Origin: Bythopirellula polymerisocia
GTDB taxonomy: Bacteria; Planctomycetota; Planctomycetia; Pirellulales; Lacipirellulaceae
Assembly (NCBI RefSeq): GCF_007860015.1
Contig: NZ_SJPS01000001.1
Location: 992,001-1,056,000 of the forward strand
Length of the DNA stretch: 64,000 bases
Direction: 5' to 3'
A program made the position numbers and the translations under genes. The first letter of the stretch is position 1, and every line of letters begins with the position of its first letter. Below are positions 17,357 through 26,911 of this stretch, one piece after another. A model generated the notes under the pieces. That model had not been told where the DNA came from. It saw only the letters and a list, made by a program, of their open reading frames with translations, and made no database searches.

Positions 17357-18814
17357 ATGTGCGCTGTCTGCGGTAGGGGCGTTTCCCAAAAATTACGTTG
17401 GTGTCTGTTGGGGCTGATTGCACTGGCGGTTCTGGCTCGGTACTTCTCCGGTTCATCCCTGTATGCGCAGGAAGCCGTCGAGGGTCGATACGACACCCTA
17501 CCGGCCAAGCTCAGCGCCCGCGAGGCCAGTCGAATCTATCCGGCTGTCAATCAAGGTCTTCGCAAATCCGCAGGATTCGGTGCAGATCAACAAGCGGTCG
17601 ACGACTATCTGGCCAAGTACTATCTGCCGAAGATGACCAGTGATCTTCCCGAAGACTTAGCTGAACTGGCCAAGAATCGTGAGAAGTTTTTCAAGAACTT
17701 TATAGGAATGGCCTCGAACTCAAATTCGAAGCAGCACCTGGTCGATCTCGGGTTCAAGTTTTCGCGATATGCTGCGCGAGGGAATATGCATCCTGCTGTC
17801 CGTTACAACGCAGTCCTCATGCTGGGAGATCTCGATCAGCAACCGCCTACCAATACCACGCCCCCGGTTCCGCTAGCAACTGCGACTGTCGAGCTGTTGG
17901 AGTTGGTTGAACAAGCCGAGTTCAACGACGTGCCAGTGCCGGAATCGGTGAAGCTGGGAGCGCTCATCGGCTTAGAGCGTCATGCACGTTACGGGATCGA
18001 CCCCAAACAGAAGGATCGTTTGACCAAGGCGATGCTCGCGATACTGGCCAATCGCGAGCCACCCGAAGACGTCGAGAAGGATGTGCATGGCTGGGTTCTC
18101 ACGCTTGCGGCTCAGGTCTTGGCCAACCAGTATGCGCAGGATCCTACCCAAGAAGTTCAGGATGCCCTCACGAGTCTCATCTCCGACGAAGAAATGGGGC
18201 TCGATGATCGCTGCAAAGTCGCCGCCCTGTTGAAGAGAGTTGACTACAGCAAAGCGGCAGGAGTTGATTCAGCAGCCACTGTGCCGGCCCTAGGTCAACT
18301 GTCGCTCGATGTGGTCTCGTCAGGTGCGAAAAAGGCGCGCAAGTATCAGAAGGAACTCCTCGGTGGAGGCGGCTTTGCACAACCCGGCGGCTTCGGTGGT
18401 GGTTATGGAGGAGGCGGTCGTGGTGGATACGGTGGTGAAGGTGGCTATGGCGGGGGCGGTGGTTATGGCGGGGAATTCGGCGGCGGCCGTGGCGGTTTCG
18501 GCGGTGGCACCTTAGAAGATACTGGACCCAAATTCGAGCGCCGGCAGCTCATGGCCCGCTTAGTAGACATACGCTCCGGCAGCGGTTCCATTTACAAGGG
18601 ACTTCAAGACGCTGAGAAGGTCCAGATGGAATCACTCATCGACGAGATGAAGCCAACCTTCGCCGTATTCGAGGACAAGGATGCCGTAGAAGTCAAAGTC
18701 ACTCAAGCCGTGATCGATCTCGAAACCCGACTCAAAACGCTGCTAGCCACTTGGAAACTGCCTGCCAACGACGAACCCGCCAAAGAAGCAAGCGATGACG
18801 ACTTTGCAGGATGA
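17357..18814 (+). CDS. Secreted glycine-rich hypothetical protein
   Basis: The ATG at 17357 has an AAGGA ribosome site 8 bases upstream and is followed by a signal peptide or anchor ending near 'SLYAQEA', so I prefer it to the longer open frame. The 485-residue product has helical, HEAT-like segments (about 40-320), then a glycine/tyrosine-rich tract at about residues 335-384 (repeats of GGYGG, GRGG and GGFGG), and a helical C-terminus rich in Lys, Glu and Asp. The tract is flexible and might aid adhesion or assembly. No known domain is recognised. Confidence 0.8.
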   Translation: MCAVCGRGVSQKLRWCLLGLIALAVLARYFSGSSLYAQEAVEGRYDTLPAKLSAREASRIYPAVNQGLRKSAGFGADQQAVDDYLAKYYLPKMTSDLPEDLAELAKNREKFFKNFIGMASNSNSKQHLVDLGFKFSRYAARGNMHPAVRYNAVLMLGDLDQQPPTNTTPPVPLATATVELLELVEQAEFNDVPVPESVKLGALIGLERHARYGIDPKQKDRLTKAMLAILANREPPEDVEKDVHGWVLTLAAQVLANQYAQDPTQEVQDALTSLISDEEMGLDDRCKVAALLKRVDYSKAAGVDSAATVPALGQLSLDVVSSGAKKARKYQKELLGGGGFAQPGGFGGGYGGGGRGGYGGEGGYGGGGGYGGEFGGGRGGFGGGTLEDTGPKFERRQLMARLVDIRSGSGSIYKGLQDAEKVQMESLIDEMKPTFAVFEDKDAVEVKVTQAVIDLETRLKTLLATWKLPANDEPAKEASDDDFAG

Positions 18815-18903
18815 TGTGCGCCGAAATTATGACGAATCGCTGCACAGGGCTACTTCGTGACTATTGAGTCCAGCCATTCTGATTAATGAGGATTCCTAAA
18901 CCC

Positions 18904-19452
18904 TCAAGCCTGCACGCGCACTCTTTGGGGCACTCGCGCGCTGGCGATCATCAAACAGGCCACTAGCACGACCAAATAGAAGACATCGCCGGCAAGCATC
19001 GATCTGTAAAACGGCAACGCCGCGATGTAGCAAGCAGTGAGTCCGGCAATCGACTTCTCATACATCCCGGTCGAGGCCCAATGGACGAAGTTAGTCACGA
19101 CAAAAAATGCTGTGGCGGGTAACACACCACCAAGCACGCCGAGACCTACGCGCTGCCAGCCATCGGCATGGCGAGCCATTCGACCCAAGAAGAGCGGCAC
19201 GAGCATCATCATGTGCACTGACACTTGAACGGCGACACTCTCATGTGCCGGCAGAATAATGTCGGAGACTGCCAAGATACCCACCGGCAACAAGATCGCT
19301 GCCAATAATGAACGAAAGTAGTACCCACCAATAACAGTCACTGCCGCCAGCGGGGTAAAATTCCAGTCTGGCTGCGCCCAACGACCGGCCACTCCAATAG
19401 CCAACAAGAGTCCAAAGACACTCAACTCACGAAGGGTTTCTCGATTATTCAT
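18904..19452 (-). CDS. DUF6580-type integral membrane protein
   Basis: The 182-residue protein has about five membrane spans and the family-like features 'RWAQPDWNFTPLAAVTVIGGYYFRS', 'SDIILPAHESVAVQ' and 'VTNFVHWASTGMYEKSIAGLTACYIAALPFY'. This matches my memory of DUF6580, a small membrane family with an ECF-transporter S-component look. The function is not established. The ATG at 19452 has an AAGAGGA ribosome site. It lies 171 bases downstream of the DUF4430-like gene on the same strand, so they may be co-transcribed. Confidence 0.75.
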   Translation of the reverse strand: MNNRETLRELSVFGLLLAIGVAGRWAQPDWNFTPLAAVTVIGGYYFRSLLAAILLPVGILAVSDIILPAHESVAVQVSVHMMMLVPLFLGRMARHADGWQRVGLGVLGGVLPATAFFVVTNFVHWASTGMYEKSIAGLTACYIAALPFYRSMLAGDVFYLVVLVACLMIASARVPQRVRVQA

Positions 19453-19623
19453 GGGGATTGAATCCTCTTAACGCAGCGATCAGCCATATGCAATCTTGGG
19501 AACTGAGGAAACTGAGTGCTTGAAAGGTCTTTTTTGCGACCTTTTTCCGTTCTCTCCGTTTCCTTCCGTTCAAACAATTCGTATGACTTCTGATGGGGAA
19601 TGGTAAAACTATTTAACCGCATT

Positions 19624-20133
19624 CTACTTCTCTTCCGCCGCATCCGTAAACCGCCAACGGACTAACTCACCTTGTGCGACCTTTTGCACGCAAAAACTTG
19701 CGGTTGCAGGCACGCCAGCGACCTCGTAGAGCCAATTCCTGGCGTTTACCCCTTCGTTCTTTAGGCCGTCGATTTCGGTAAGCAACCCGCTCTCCCCCGT
19801 GCCAATCTGGGAAAAATGGATGCCCGGGCGATAATTGCTGGCCTCCCGCATCACATCGGCCACGGTCATTTCTGCTTGCCAGGGCAGGGCCTCGAATCGC
19901 CGTTTCGAACCGTTGCCGAAATCGATCTCCAGCCGAACCGTTTCGCCCGTCGGTTGCACGGAGGGAGTCCAAGCAACCGCCATCGAACCAGCATCGCCGT
20001 TTGAAGCCGTGAGCCCAAACCGATTCGAGAGAACAACTCCCGCCAGAACCAGGAGCAACAGGAGCGGAAATATCCACGGTATGCTGGTACTGCAGCAGGA
20101 CGAGTCGTCGGGACCTTGAGGCGATGTTTCCAT
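19624..20133 (-). CDS. DUF4430 (transcobalamin-like) membrane-anchored protein
   Basis: From ATG 20133 the 169-residue protein has one N-terminal membrane span (about residues 19-37) and an outside domain. The domain has 'TVADVMREASNYRPGIHF', 'GLLTEIDGLKNEGVNARNWLYEVAGV' and 'ELVRWRF', which is the pattern of DUF4430, related to the C-terminal domain of cobalamin carriers. Ligand binding is not shown. A DUF6580-like membrane protein follows on the same strand, suggesting a two-gene unit that handles a small molecule; that is inference. Confidence 0.75.
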   Translation of the reverse strand: METSPQGPDDSSCCSTSIPWIFPLLLLLVLAGVVLSNRFGLTASNGDAGSMAVAWTPSVQPTGETVRLEIDFGNGSKRRFEALPWQAEMTVADVMREASNYRPGIHFSQIGTGESGLLTEIDGLKNEGVNARNWLYEVAGVPATASFCVQKVAQGELVRWRFTDAAEEK

Positions 20134-20298
20134 GCCCTGCACGATACCCGCTCCACAGATTGTCGTCGACCGTGCTCCGAAACCCCCTCCCAGGTAGTCC
20201 AGGGAAGGGGTCTGAAGAGATTCTTCGATTCGAACTAATTGCGTAAGACATCGAGCGCCGGGGCGCCCAATTTTTTATCTCATGCAGAAATGCAAGTA

Positions 20299-20389
20299 GC
20301 CACAAGAAACACGAAAAGTCACCAAGAAGAACTAAAATAACCCAGCTGCTTGCCTTGTGCTTTCTTGTGTTTATCGTGGCCATCAACTC
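20299..20389. repeat. Imperfect inverted repeat of 'gccacaagaaacac' words
   Basis: Left arm near 20299-20318 (gccacaagaaacacgaaaag) pairs imperfectly with the right arm near 20362-20389 (ctttcttgtg..cgtggc). It resembles the 'cacaaaaagca' inverted repeat at 11022-11113. It lies between the DUF4430 gene and the 3' end of purH. Confidence 0.55.
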
Positions 20390-20410
20390 CCCTTGAGCTT
20401 TTAGCGCAGA

Positions 20411-21994
20411 TCAATGTCGGAAGTGGCGAGTCCCGGTGAAGATCATCGGCAGACCATACTCATTGCAGGCGGCAATGACCTCGGCATCTCGGCGGGAACC
20501 GCCGGGCTGGATGATGGCGGCGATCCCAGCGTTGGCCGCCTCTTGGATAGAATCCTCGAAGGGGAAAAAGGCATCGGAGGCCAGCACGCTCCCCTGGCAA
20601 CGCTTTCCCGCCTTGCGGATCGCGATTTCTACCGAGTCGACGCGACTCATCTGACCCGCTCCTACGCCCAAGAGCGATTTGTCTTTGGTTAGCACGATGG
20701 CATTAGACTTCACAAACCGGCACACGGCCCAGGCAAACTCCAGGTCTGCCTGCAACTCAGCGGAGGGTTTGGCCTCCGTCAAAACCTGCCAGGCGGAAGT
20801 CTCGTCAGGCAAGTCGTCGGCAGTTTGACAAAGCATGCCGCCATCAATCTGGCGAAAAACCTGGGCTCCCATTCCTGGAAGGAAGGTGCCCGTCTTGAGC
20901 AGCCGCACGTTTGCCTTCCACTTGGGTTTGGTGGTGAGTACCTCCAAGGCTTCAGGCGTGAAATCCGGGGCGACAATCGCCTCGACAAATCGGCCTGGTT
21001 CGGCGAGGAACTCCGCCATGGGCCCGTCCACGGGCACATTCACTCCCAGGACAGATCCGAAAGCGCTCAAGGGATCCCCGTCCCAGGCTTTGCTCGCAGC
21101 TTCGGCAAGGGTTTCAGCCGTGGCCGCCCCGCAAGGATTGTTATGCTTCAATACGGCTACCCCGGGTTGGGGCAGCGAACGGGCGATTGCCAGGGCGGCA
21201 TCCAGGTCGAGCAGATTGTTGTAAGACAGTTCCTTTCCGTTGAGTTGCTCGGCGTTGACCAGACTCTCTGTCGGGGCAGACGGGAAAGCATAAAGCGCCG
21301 CCGACTGATGGGGGTTCTCGCCGTAGCGAAGAGTGTCGCGCCGCTGCAGTTCCAGACGGACCTGCGGTGGATAGTCATCGACTCCGGCAGCCACTGAATT
21401 GAGTTTCACGAAATAGCCTGCAATGGCTGTGTCGTACTCGGCAGTTCGAGCAAAGGCCGCACCCGCAAGTTGGCGACGTGTTTCCAGGGTCGTAGTTCCT
21501 TGATCGCGAATCTCGGCAAGGATCGCGCCGTATTGTTCCGGGTTGGTGGCCAACGTGACAAACGCATGGTTCTTGGCCGCGGAGCGCACCATGGAGGGGC
21601 CGCCGATGTCGATCTGCTCAATCGCTTCGGAAGGGGTGACTCCGGGGCGGGCGATAGTTTCTTCAAACGGATAGAGATTCACCACCACCAGCTCAAATGT
21701 GGCGATGCCGTGTTCGGCGAGGGAAGCCATATCCGAAGGGTTGTCATGGCGACACAGCAGACCCCCATGCACCTTGGGATGCAGGGTCTTTACCCGACCG
21801 TCCATCATTTCCGGAAAGCCAGTGTAGTCGGCTACGTCGCGCACCTGGATGCCTGCCGATTCAAGATGCTTGCGCGTCCCCCCCGTGCTAAAGATTTCGA
21901 TATCCAGAGCGACTAATTCGCGGATAAACTCGCTGAGTCCTTGCTTGTCGCTAACACTGACCAGGGCACGTTTGATGGGGGGAGAAATGGGCAT
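20411..21994 (-). CDS. purH: Bifunctional AICAR transformylase / IMP cyclohydrolase PurH
   Basis: PurH performs the last two steps of IMP synthesis: formyl transfer to AICAR, then ring closure. The 527-residue product has the usual length. The N-terminal cyclohydrolase half has 'ALVSVSDKQGLSEFIREL', 'STGGTRKHLESAGI' and 'MMDGRVKTLHPKVHGGLL'. The transformylase half has 'LRYGENPHQSAALY', the catalytic 'VLKHNNPCG' (Lys-His) and 'SDAFFPFEDSI'. The C-terminus 'GTRHFRH' is canonical. Start ATG at 21994. No other purine gene is adjacent. Confidence 0.98.
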   Translation of the reverse strand: MPISPPIKRALVSVSDKQGLSEFIRELVALDIEIFSTGGTRKHLESAGIQVRDVADYTGFPEMMDGRVKTLHPKVHGGLLCRHDNPSDMASLAEHGIATFELVVVNLYPFEETIARPGVTPSEAIEQIDIGGPSMVRSAAKNHAFVTLATNPEQYGAILAEIRDQGTTTLETRRQLAGAAFARTAEYDTAIAGYFVKLNSVAAGVDDYPPQVRLELQRRDTLRYGENPHQSAALYAFPSAPTESLVNAEQLNGKELSYNNLLDLDAALAIARSLPQPGVAVLKHNNPCGAATAETLAEAASKAWDGDPLSAFGSVLGVNVPVDGPMAEFLAEPGRFVEAIVAPDFTPEALEVLTTKPKWKANVRLLKTGTFLPGMGAQVFRQIDGGMLCQTADDLPDETSAWQVLTEAKPSAELQADLEFAWAVCRFVKSNAIVLTKDKSLLGVGAGQMSRVDSVEIAIRKAGKRCQGSVLASDAFFPFEDSIQEAANAGIAAIIQPGGSRRDAEVIAACNEYGLPMIFTGTRHFRH

Positions 21995-22559
21995 AATGAA
22001 ACCGAAATTAATGGCTATTTGATTCGAGAATTGGCATATTTAGCCAAATAAGTCTCTCTCCGATTTGTCTGGGGGGACGCCACGATAGCACTTCCGGGCA
22101 GGCCTTTCAATGAACCACCAGCCCACGTCTCACGTATTAGGGTTCAGTAGTTGCCGGTTGCTGGATAAGCCGGCGAGTTCTTGGCAGGATGCTCTTTTCC
22201 ATTGCGAAGTGAAGTGCTGAAAGTCTTCCCCTACAAGCGGTAGGGTCGGTTGATTCGCTACCTTGCGATCAAACGCCATTGCCGTACTCACAGTTCCAAT
22301 CGGAGACCTAGTGGTACTGCCGGACGGACTGTGAGGGTTGCAGGGGGAAGTACTCGAAAAGTGTTAAGAAACACCGCAACGAGTTTTTGACTAGCGCTAT
22401 TCAGTGGCCTATATTCCCTTAGGCGGCAATTTTTGACCGAATCTGCTGCCGGTGCGCATCCACTCCATCCCCCCAGGATAGGTGGATCAGACAGGGACCG
22501 CTGAGCACACGTTTCAGTACGGACGACGCGACTCCCCCCAGACAGATTACGAGCATCAC
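21995..22559. other. Non-coding stretch between divergent purH and protease genes
   Basis: About 560 bases with no supported gene. It must hold the promoters of purH (minus) and the S41 protease (plus), but I see no convincing promoter pair, riboswitch or long inverted repeat in it. An upstream GTG at 22482 extends the protease frame, but the ATG at 22560 is preferred. Confidence 0.5.
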
Positions 22560-24317
22560 ATGCAGATTCGCCACAATCTTGAGCTTCAAAATCTCGAGAT
22601 TCATCCCTCGAAGGAATCCACTGAAAGTCGCGGCAACTGGTCGCGACGGATGGCCGCCACATTGGTCGCCGTATTCTTCTTTGCGGGTTCTTTGCTGGTT
22701 AGCCCGGCAACTGCCCAGGTTTCCCGTGGCGGCGAACCCGTCACGATCGTACCTAAGGCCCTGCCCGCCAATTCGATCAGTTCAGTTCTCGACCGTGGTA
22801 GGCAATTGGAGACAAATCGTCGCTGGGGCGAGGCCTTGAGCCACTATGAAGATGCCTTGCGAGAGCACCGGGACAACGAAACCCTTCAGCAGCACCATGA
22901 CTTGGCCAAGCTGCATTACAGTGTCGAGCGTCGGTACCACGACCATAGCTTCCTGCAATCGATATCGACCCTCAATCGGGATCAAGCCCTCTCGCTCTAT
23001 GCAGAGCTGCTGCAGAAAACCAATAGCCACTACGTTGCCAATCCTCCTTGGCGCAAACTCAGTGTCCGGGGAGCTTCTGCCATCGATCTGGCTCTGACCG
23101 ACCCAGGCTTTCTCGCAGCCAATAACGTACAACTTTCCAGCGACCAACTCGCCCAGCTTCGTAAAGAGATTTATCAGTTACTTGGCCAACGTTCTCTCCA
23201 GAGTTCCCGAGACTTGATCACTTTTGCGACCGAAGTGTCGCGTCTTGCCGAGGTGCGGGCTGGACTGACTCCCACGGCGACAGTGCTTGAGTTTGTCACA
23301 GCTGCGGCTGAGGGACTCGATGACTATTCCTCGTTCCTGACTGCTGACCAGTTGCGTGAAACGTACTCGCAAATCGAAGGCAACTTTGTCGGTCTGGGTG
23401 TTGAACTAAAGGCCGAAAATGGGGCTCTGCTCATTGTGCGTGTCATCCCCGGCAGCCCAGCTGAGCGTGCAGGCATTCTCGATCAGGACCGCATCGTTGC
23501 AGTTGATGGCAAGTCGACTGCCGAACTCTCCACGGATGAGGCCGCCTCGATGCTCACTGGCGTCGAGGGATCCTTTGTGCGTGTGACGGTCTACTCGCCC
23601 AGCAAAGAACCTCGCGTGTTAAACATCCGTCGTGAACACGTCAATGTGCCCAGTCTAGAGAATCCCAAGATCGTCGATACCGACTTTGGCATCGCATACG
23701 TTCGCGTTCCAGCGTTCCAAAAGACGACCAGCCGCGACCTGGAAACTGCCCTCTGGGATCTGCATCGACAAGGAATGCGGTCACTCATTCTCGACTTGCG
23801 TGGAAACCCTGGCGGGCTTCTCACGGCCTCGGTCGAATTGGCAGACAAATTCCTTACGGAAGGCAACATCGTTTCCACTCGTGGTCGTAGCCCTCAAGAG
23901 GATTTCAACTACACGGCTCACTATGGCGGGACCTGGAGAGTTCCGCTGGTGGTGTTGATCGATGGCGACAGCGCTAGTGCGAGCGAGATCTTTGCAGCAG
24001 CAATCAAAGACAACAACCGGGGAACTATCGTCGGCAGTACCTCATTCGGCAAGGGATCTGTACAGGGCATATTCCCGTTGGGATTTGCCGGAGCGGGCAT
24101 TCGGCTCACCACCGCGAAGTTCTATTCCCCCAACGGCACTCCCATCAGCTATCGTGGCGTCGAACCTCATGAGAAGGTTCAGGTCGTGGCCAAGCCGGTA
24201 CTGGAACGCATCGATCTGGCAAACCAGGAAAAGAGCGATTTAGTACTCCAGGCAGGGATTCAGGCGGCACGAAGCCGTCTCGCAACCCCCGTTGCCCGGC
24301 CATCGACCGTCCGTTAG
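22560..24317 (+). CDS. Carboxy-terminal processing protease (S41, CtpA/Prc type)
   Basis: The 585-residue exported protease starts at ATG 22560. A signal peptide or anchor lies near residues 30-53 ('TLVAVFFFAGSLLVSPATAQV'). A helical, TPR-like region follows, then a PDZ domain (about 275-345, 'VGLGVELKAENGALLIVRVI') and the S41 catalytic domain. The SASASE motif (S471-E476) and K498 in FGKG give the Ser-Lys dyad; the 25-residue spacing from S473 to K498 matches E. coli Prc. Such enzymes trim C-termini of periplasmic proteins. The N-terminal helical region is longer than in minimal CtpA. Ends in TAG. Confidence 0.95.
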   Translation: MQIRHNLELQNLEIHPSKESTESRGNWSRRMAATLVAVFFFAGSLLVSPATAQVSRGGEPVTIVPKALPANSISSVLDRGRQLETNRRWGEALSHYEDALREHRDNETLQQHHDLAKLHYSVERRYHDHSFLQSISTLNRDQALSLYAELLQKTNSHYVANPPWRKLSVRGASAIDLALTDPGFLAANNVQLSSDQLAQLRKEIYQLLGQRSLQSSRDLITFATEVSRLAEVRAGLTPTATVLEFVTAAAEGLDDYSSFLTADQLRETYSQIEGNFVGLGVELKAENGALLIVRVIPGSPAERAGILDQDRIVAVDGKSTAELSTDEAASMLTGVEGSFVRVTVYSPSKEPRVLNIRREHVNVPSLENPKIVDTDFGIAYVRVPAFQKTTSRDLETALWDLHRQGMRSLILDLRGNPGGLLTASVELADKFLTEGNIVSTRGRSPQEDFNYTAHYGGTWRVPLVVLIDGDSASASEIFAAAIKDNNRGTIVGSTSFGKGSVQGIFPLGFAGAGIRLTTAKFYSPNGTPISYRGVEPHEKVQVVAKPVLERIDLANQEKSDLVLQAGIQAARSRLATPVARPSTVR

Positions 24318-24433
24318 CCGTTGACGATTCAGGTCAATTGGCAAATACTGACGGTTTCCTTCCGCGCAGAATGGCTCAACCGCTGCTTGTAATCGACCAG
24401 ATGCGCTTCCTCCATGGCACTTGTTGCAATCTC

Positions 24434-24910
24434 ATGCCCTATAAAAAAGAAGAAGACGACGATCTATTTGAAGATGACTTTGAATTCGTGGACGAGGAGG
24501 ATTCCGATGTTGAAGATGAGGAAGACTCGGATATCGAAGAAAAGTCAGACCTAGAAGATGCAAAGCCTGCTAAGAAAGGTCGCCCAAAAGGCCGAAAGCA
24601 AACTGCTCCTAAGGCTGAAAAGGCACCCCGCAAACGCGCCAAGAAATCTGAGGCGGTCGCCGAAGAAACCCCCGTGGAAGCGGAAGTGGACGAAGCAGTC
24701 GAGGAAGAGGTTGCCGAGGTCCCCGCTGGTCCCCCAGCAGATCACGTTGTCCATGTCTATGAATTCCGCAAGTTCAAGCGAACGATCCAGCGCGACTTTA
24801 CCAGCGACGAGGCGGATGGTTTTGCCAAAGAGTACAACCGCACTTCATCCAACCATAGCCGCTGGGCCGTGTCGAGCAACAAAGATTCCAAGCCGACACC
24901 CACCATCTAA
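24434..24910 (+). CDS. Small protein with acidic and AT-hook-like basic low-complexity regions
   Basis: From ATG 24434 the 158-residue product starts with an extremely acidic block (residues 5-45, runs of Asp/Glu). A basic block with an AT-hook-like core (KKGRPKGRKQ) and lysine repeats follows, then a second acidic block. A conserved-looking C-terminal domain (about 105-150, 'HVVHVYEFRKFKRTIQRDFT') ends it. An upstream ATG (24338) only adds an unlikely N-terminus. The mixed acidic/basic tails recall DNA-associated proteins, but the function is unknown. Confidence 0.75.
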   Translation: MPYKKEEDDDLFEDDFEFVDEEDSDVEDEEDSDIEEKSDLEDAKPAKKGRPKGRKQTAPKAEKAPRKRAKKSEAVAEETPVEAEVDEAVEEEVAEVPAGPPADHVVHVYEFRKFKRTIQRDFTSDEADGFAKEYNRTSSNHSRWAVSSNKDSKPTPTI

Positions 24911-25194
24911 AGGCTTAATAATGGCCAGCGATTGGGGATCTGCGTAGAATTCCTGCGAACAAGCGCCTTTTGACTGCCGTAATGAGACTTGTCGTTGCAG
25001 CCGGTATGGCCGCATCAATCGGAACTGTGCCATCGATAAAAAGGTGGAGACTGTTCTTGTTTCTACCCTACATGCGCACAGGTCGCGTGGTACGTTAATG
25101 TGGGTCGCTATTTTGAGGTATTGAGTGCGGACTGTAGGCCTGCGCTCCCTCGGGAAAGACCGAAACGAACTTCTAAGAATCGAGGTAGGATCGC

Positions 25195-26751
25195 ATGAGT
25201 GCTTTGAAATACAGCTTGAGAATGGTTGTCGTTGTGGCGCTGGTCACCTTATTTGCCCCCGCGGTCAGGTCCCAAGAAATCGGCGCTCGCAATCCCGATG
25301 CCATGGCTGCCTATGAAGAGGGCATGAAATTACTTGAAGCTGAAAACTGGGACGATGCAATCGCAGCATTTACCACAGCCATTGGCATCGACAACACTTT
25401 TGCCGAAGCCTTCTTTGGTCGGGGTGAAGCACTTCGAAACTTGGAAGATTATCAGGCAGCTTTGGATAACTACAAGCAGGCTACCAATATCGATCCCAAG
25501 TCAGCCAAGGCCTACAACGGCCAGGCCATCTGCGAAAAAGAATTAGGTCTGATCGACTTAGCATTCAACGATTTCAACAATGCCATCGAACTCGATCGGC
25601 GGGACCCCGAGATCGCCGCCAATCTGGGTGAGTTGTTGGTCAATAGAGACCCAGCCAGTGCACTACGGGTACTCGACAAGGCAGCGGAACTCGACCCTGA
25701 GAACGCAGAAGTCTTCCGCAATCGGGGCCTCGCCCACGCTCAATTGCGTCAGTTCGATGAAGCGAACGCCGACCTGGCAAAAGCGATCGAACTGAAAGAT
25801 GACGACTTCGAAACGTATGCGATGCAGGCCAACATCTTTCTCTTCCAGGACGAGAAGGAGTTAATCCCGAAAGCGATCGATGCCTTGACAAATGCAATCA
25901 AGTATTACGAGCCCGAAGAAAGCTCCGATCCCAAGTCGTACGTCCAAGGCTATCTACTGCGAAGCGATGCTCGACTGAAGATGGCATCCGATGAGGATAC
26001 CCCGGAAGACAAACGCGAAGAACTTTACCAGCAAGTAATTGATGATGCCGATGCGGTGCTCTCGGAAATGCCGGACACCTTCCCCTCCTCAGGACAAGCC
26101 CTTTATCGCAAAGGGGTAGCACTCCGCATGCAGGGATTATATGGGGAAGCGATCAAGGCCTTTACGGATGCGCTGCAACAGATCCCGCCAGGCGAGTCGG
26201 CCCCCTATATCACGAATGCCTATCTGAAGCGCGGCATGTGTTGGTTTTCTCAAGGGGAGAATCGCCTTGCCCGGGGTGACTTCTTGCTAGCCGCTGCATC
26301 CGACTATACGGATCCATTGCCTCACTTGTGGACCGGCTATACCTTCGCCGAAGAGGGAGATTATCGCTCTGCGATCGAAAGCTACGGAGAAGCCATCAAC
26401 AAGAACCCCACCTTTTCACTCCCTTATGTCAACCGTGGTTTGGCCTATGTAGCTTTGGACGAATACCAACGCGCTGCCGACAATTTCAACGAAGCCATTC
26501 GAGTCGAGCCCACAACCTCCGATCATTTTGCCAAACGAGGTTACGCCTACATGTTGATGGAGGAGTACGATAAGGCATTTGACTCGTTTAATCTTTCTTC
26601 CTTGTATGATGAAAACAACCCTGAAGCATTTGAAGCTGCTGCTCAAACCCTTCGGTCTTTAGGACGTAACGCTCTGGCTGAGAAGTATGAGCAGCGTGCT
26701 CAAGAATTGAAAGAGAAGCCTGCCCAGCAGTTACAAGATAAAACAAACTAA
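25195..26751 (+). CDS. Secreted tetratricopeptide-repeat protein
   Basis: The ATG at 25195 follows a 'gaggtagg' ribosome site. A signal peptide (about residues 1-25) ends near 'VRSQE'. The remainder of the 518 residues is a long series of TPR units, for example 'AFTTAIGIDNTFAEAFFGRGEALRNL' and 'YVNRGLAYVALDEYQRAADNFNEAI', probably ten or more. TPR arrays mediate protein-protein contact; partners are not evident. A strong intrinsic terminator follows (26775-26816). A second secreted TPR protein is found at 55.1 kb. Confidence 0.9.
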   Translation: MSALKYSLRMVVVVALVTLFAPAVRSQEIGARNPDAMAAYEEGMKLLEAENWDDAIAAFTTAIGIDNTFAEAFFGRGEALRNLEDYQAALDNYKQATNIDPKSAKAYNGQAICEKELGLIDLAFNDFNNAIELDRRDPEIAANLGELLVNRDPASALRVLDKAAELDPENAEVFRNRGLAHAQLRQFDEANADLAKAIELKDDDFETYAMQANIFLFQDEKELIPKAIDALTNAIKYYEPEESSDPKSYVQGYLLRSDARLKMASDEDTPEDKREELYQQVIDDADAVLSEMPDTFPSSGQALYRKGVALRMQGLYGEAIKAFTDALQQIPPGESAPYITNAYLKRGMCWFSQGENRLARGDFLLAAASDYTDPLPHLWTGYTFAEEGDYRSAIESYGEAINKNPTFSLPYVNRGLAYVALDEYQRAADNFNEAIRVEPTTSDHFAKRGYAYMLMEEYDKAFDSFNLSSLYDENNPEAFEAAAQTLRSLGRNALAEKYEQRAQELKEKPAQQLQDKTN

Positions 26752-26774
26752 CACGGCCGTTAATCAGCATACTG

Positions 26775-26816
26775 CAGGCCGGTGAACGCAGTCCCGTTCG
26801 CCGGCCTGTTTCGTTT
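26775..26816 (+). terminator. Intrinsic terminator after the TPR gene
   Basis: 14-nt arms CAGGCCGGTGAACG (26775-26788) and CGTTCGCCGGCCTG (26795-26808) pair with one mismatch around a 6-nt loop, followed directly by TTTCGTTT. It lies 23 bases after the TPR gene's stop. Confidence 0.88.
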
Positions 26817-26911
26817 GCGGAGTGATTGGGACGGACATCACCCTCAAGAATAAATGTGTTTGGATCGAATTGATGTTGGCAGGCTAGATCACACTCAACA
26901 GCCGAAACCCT

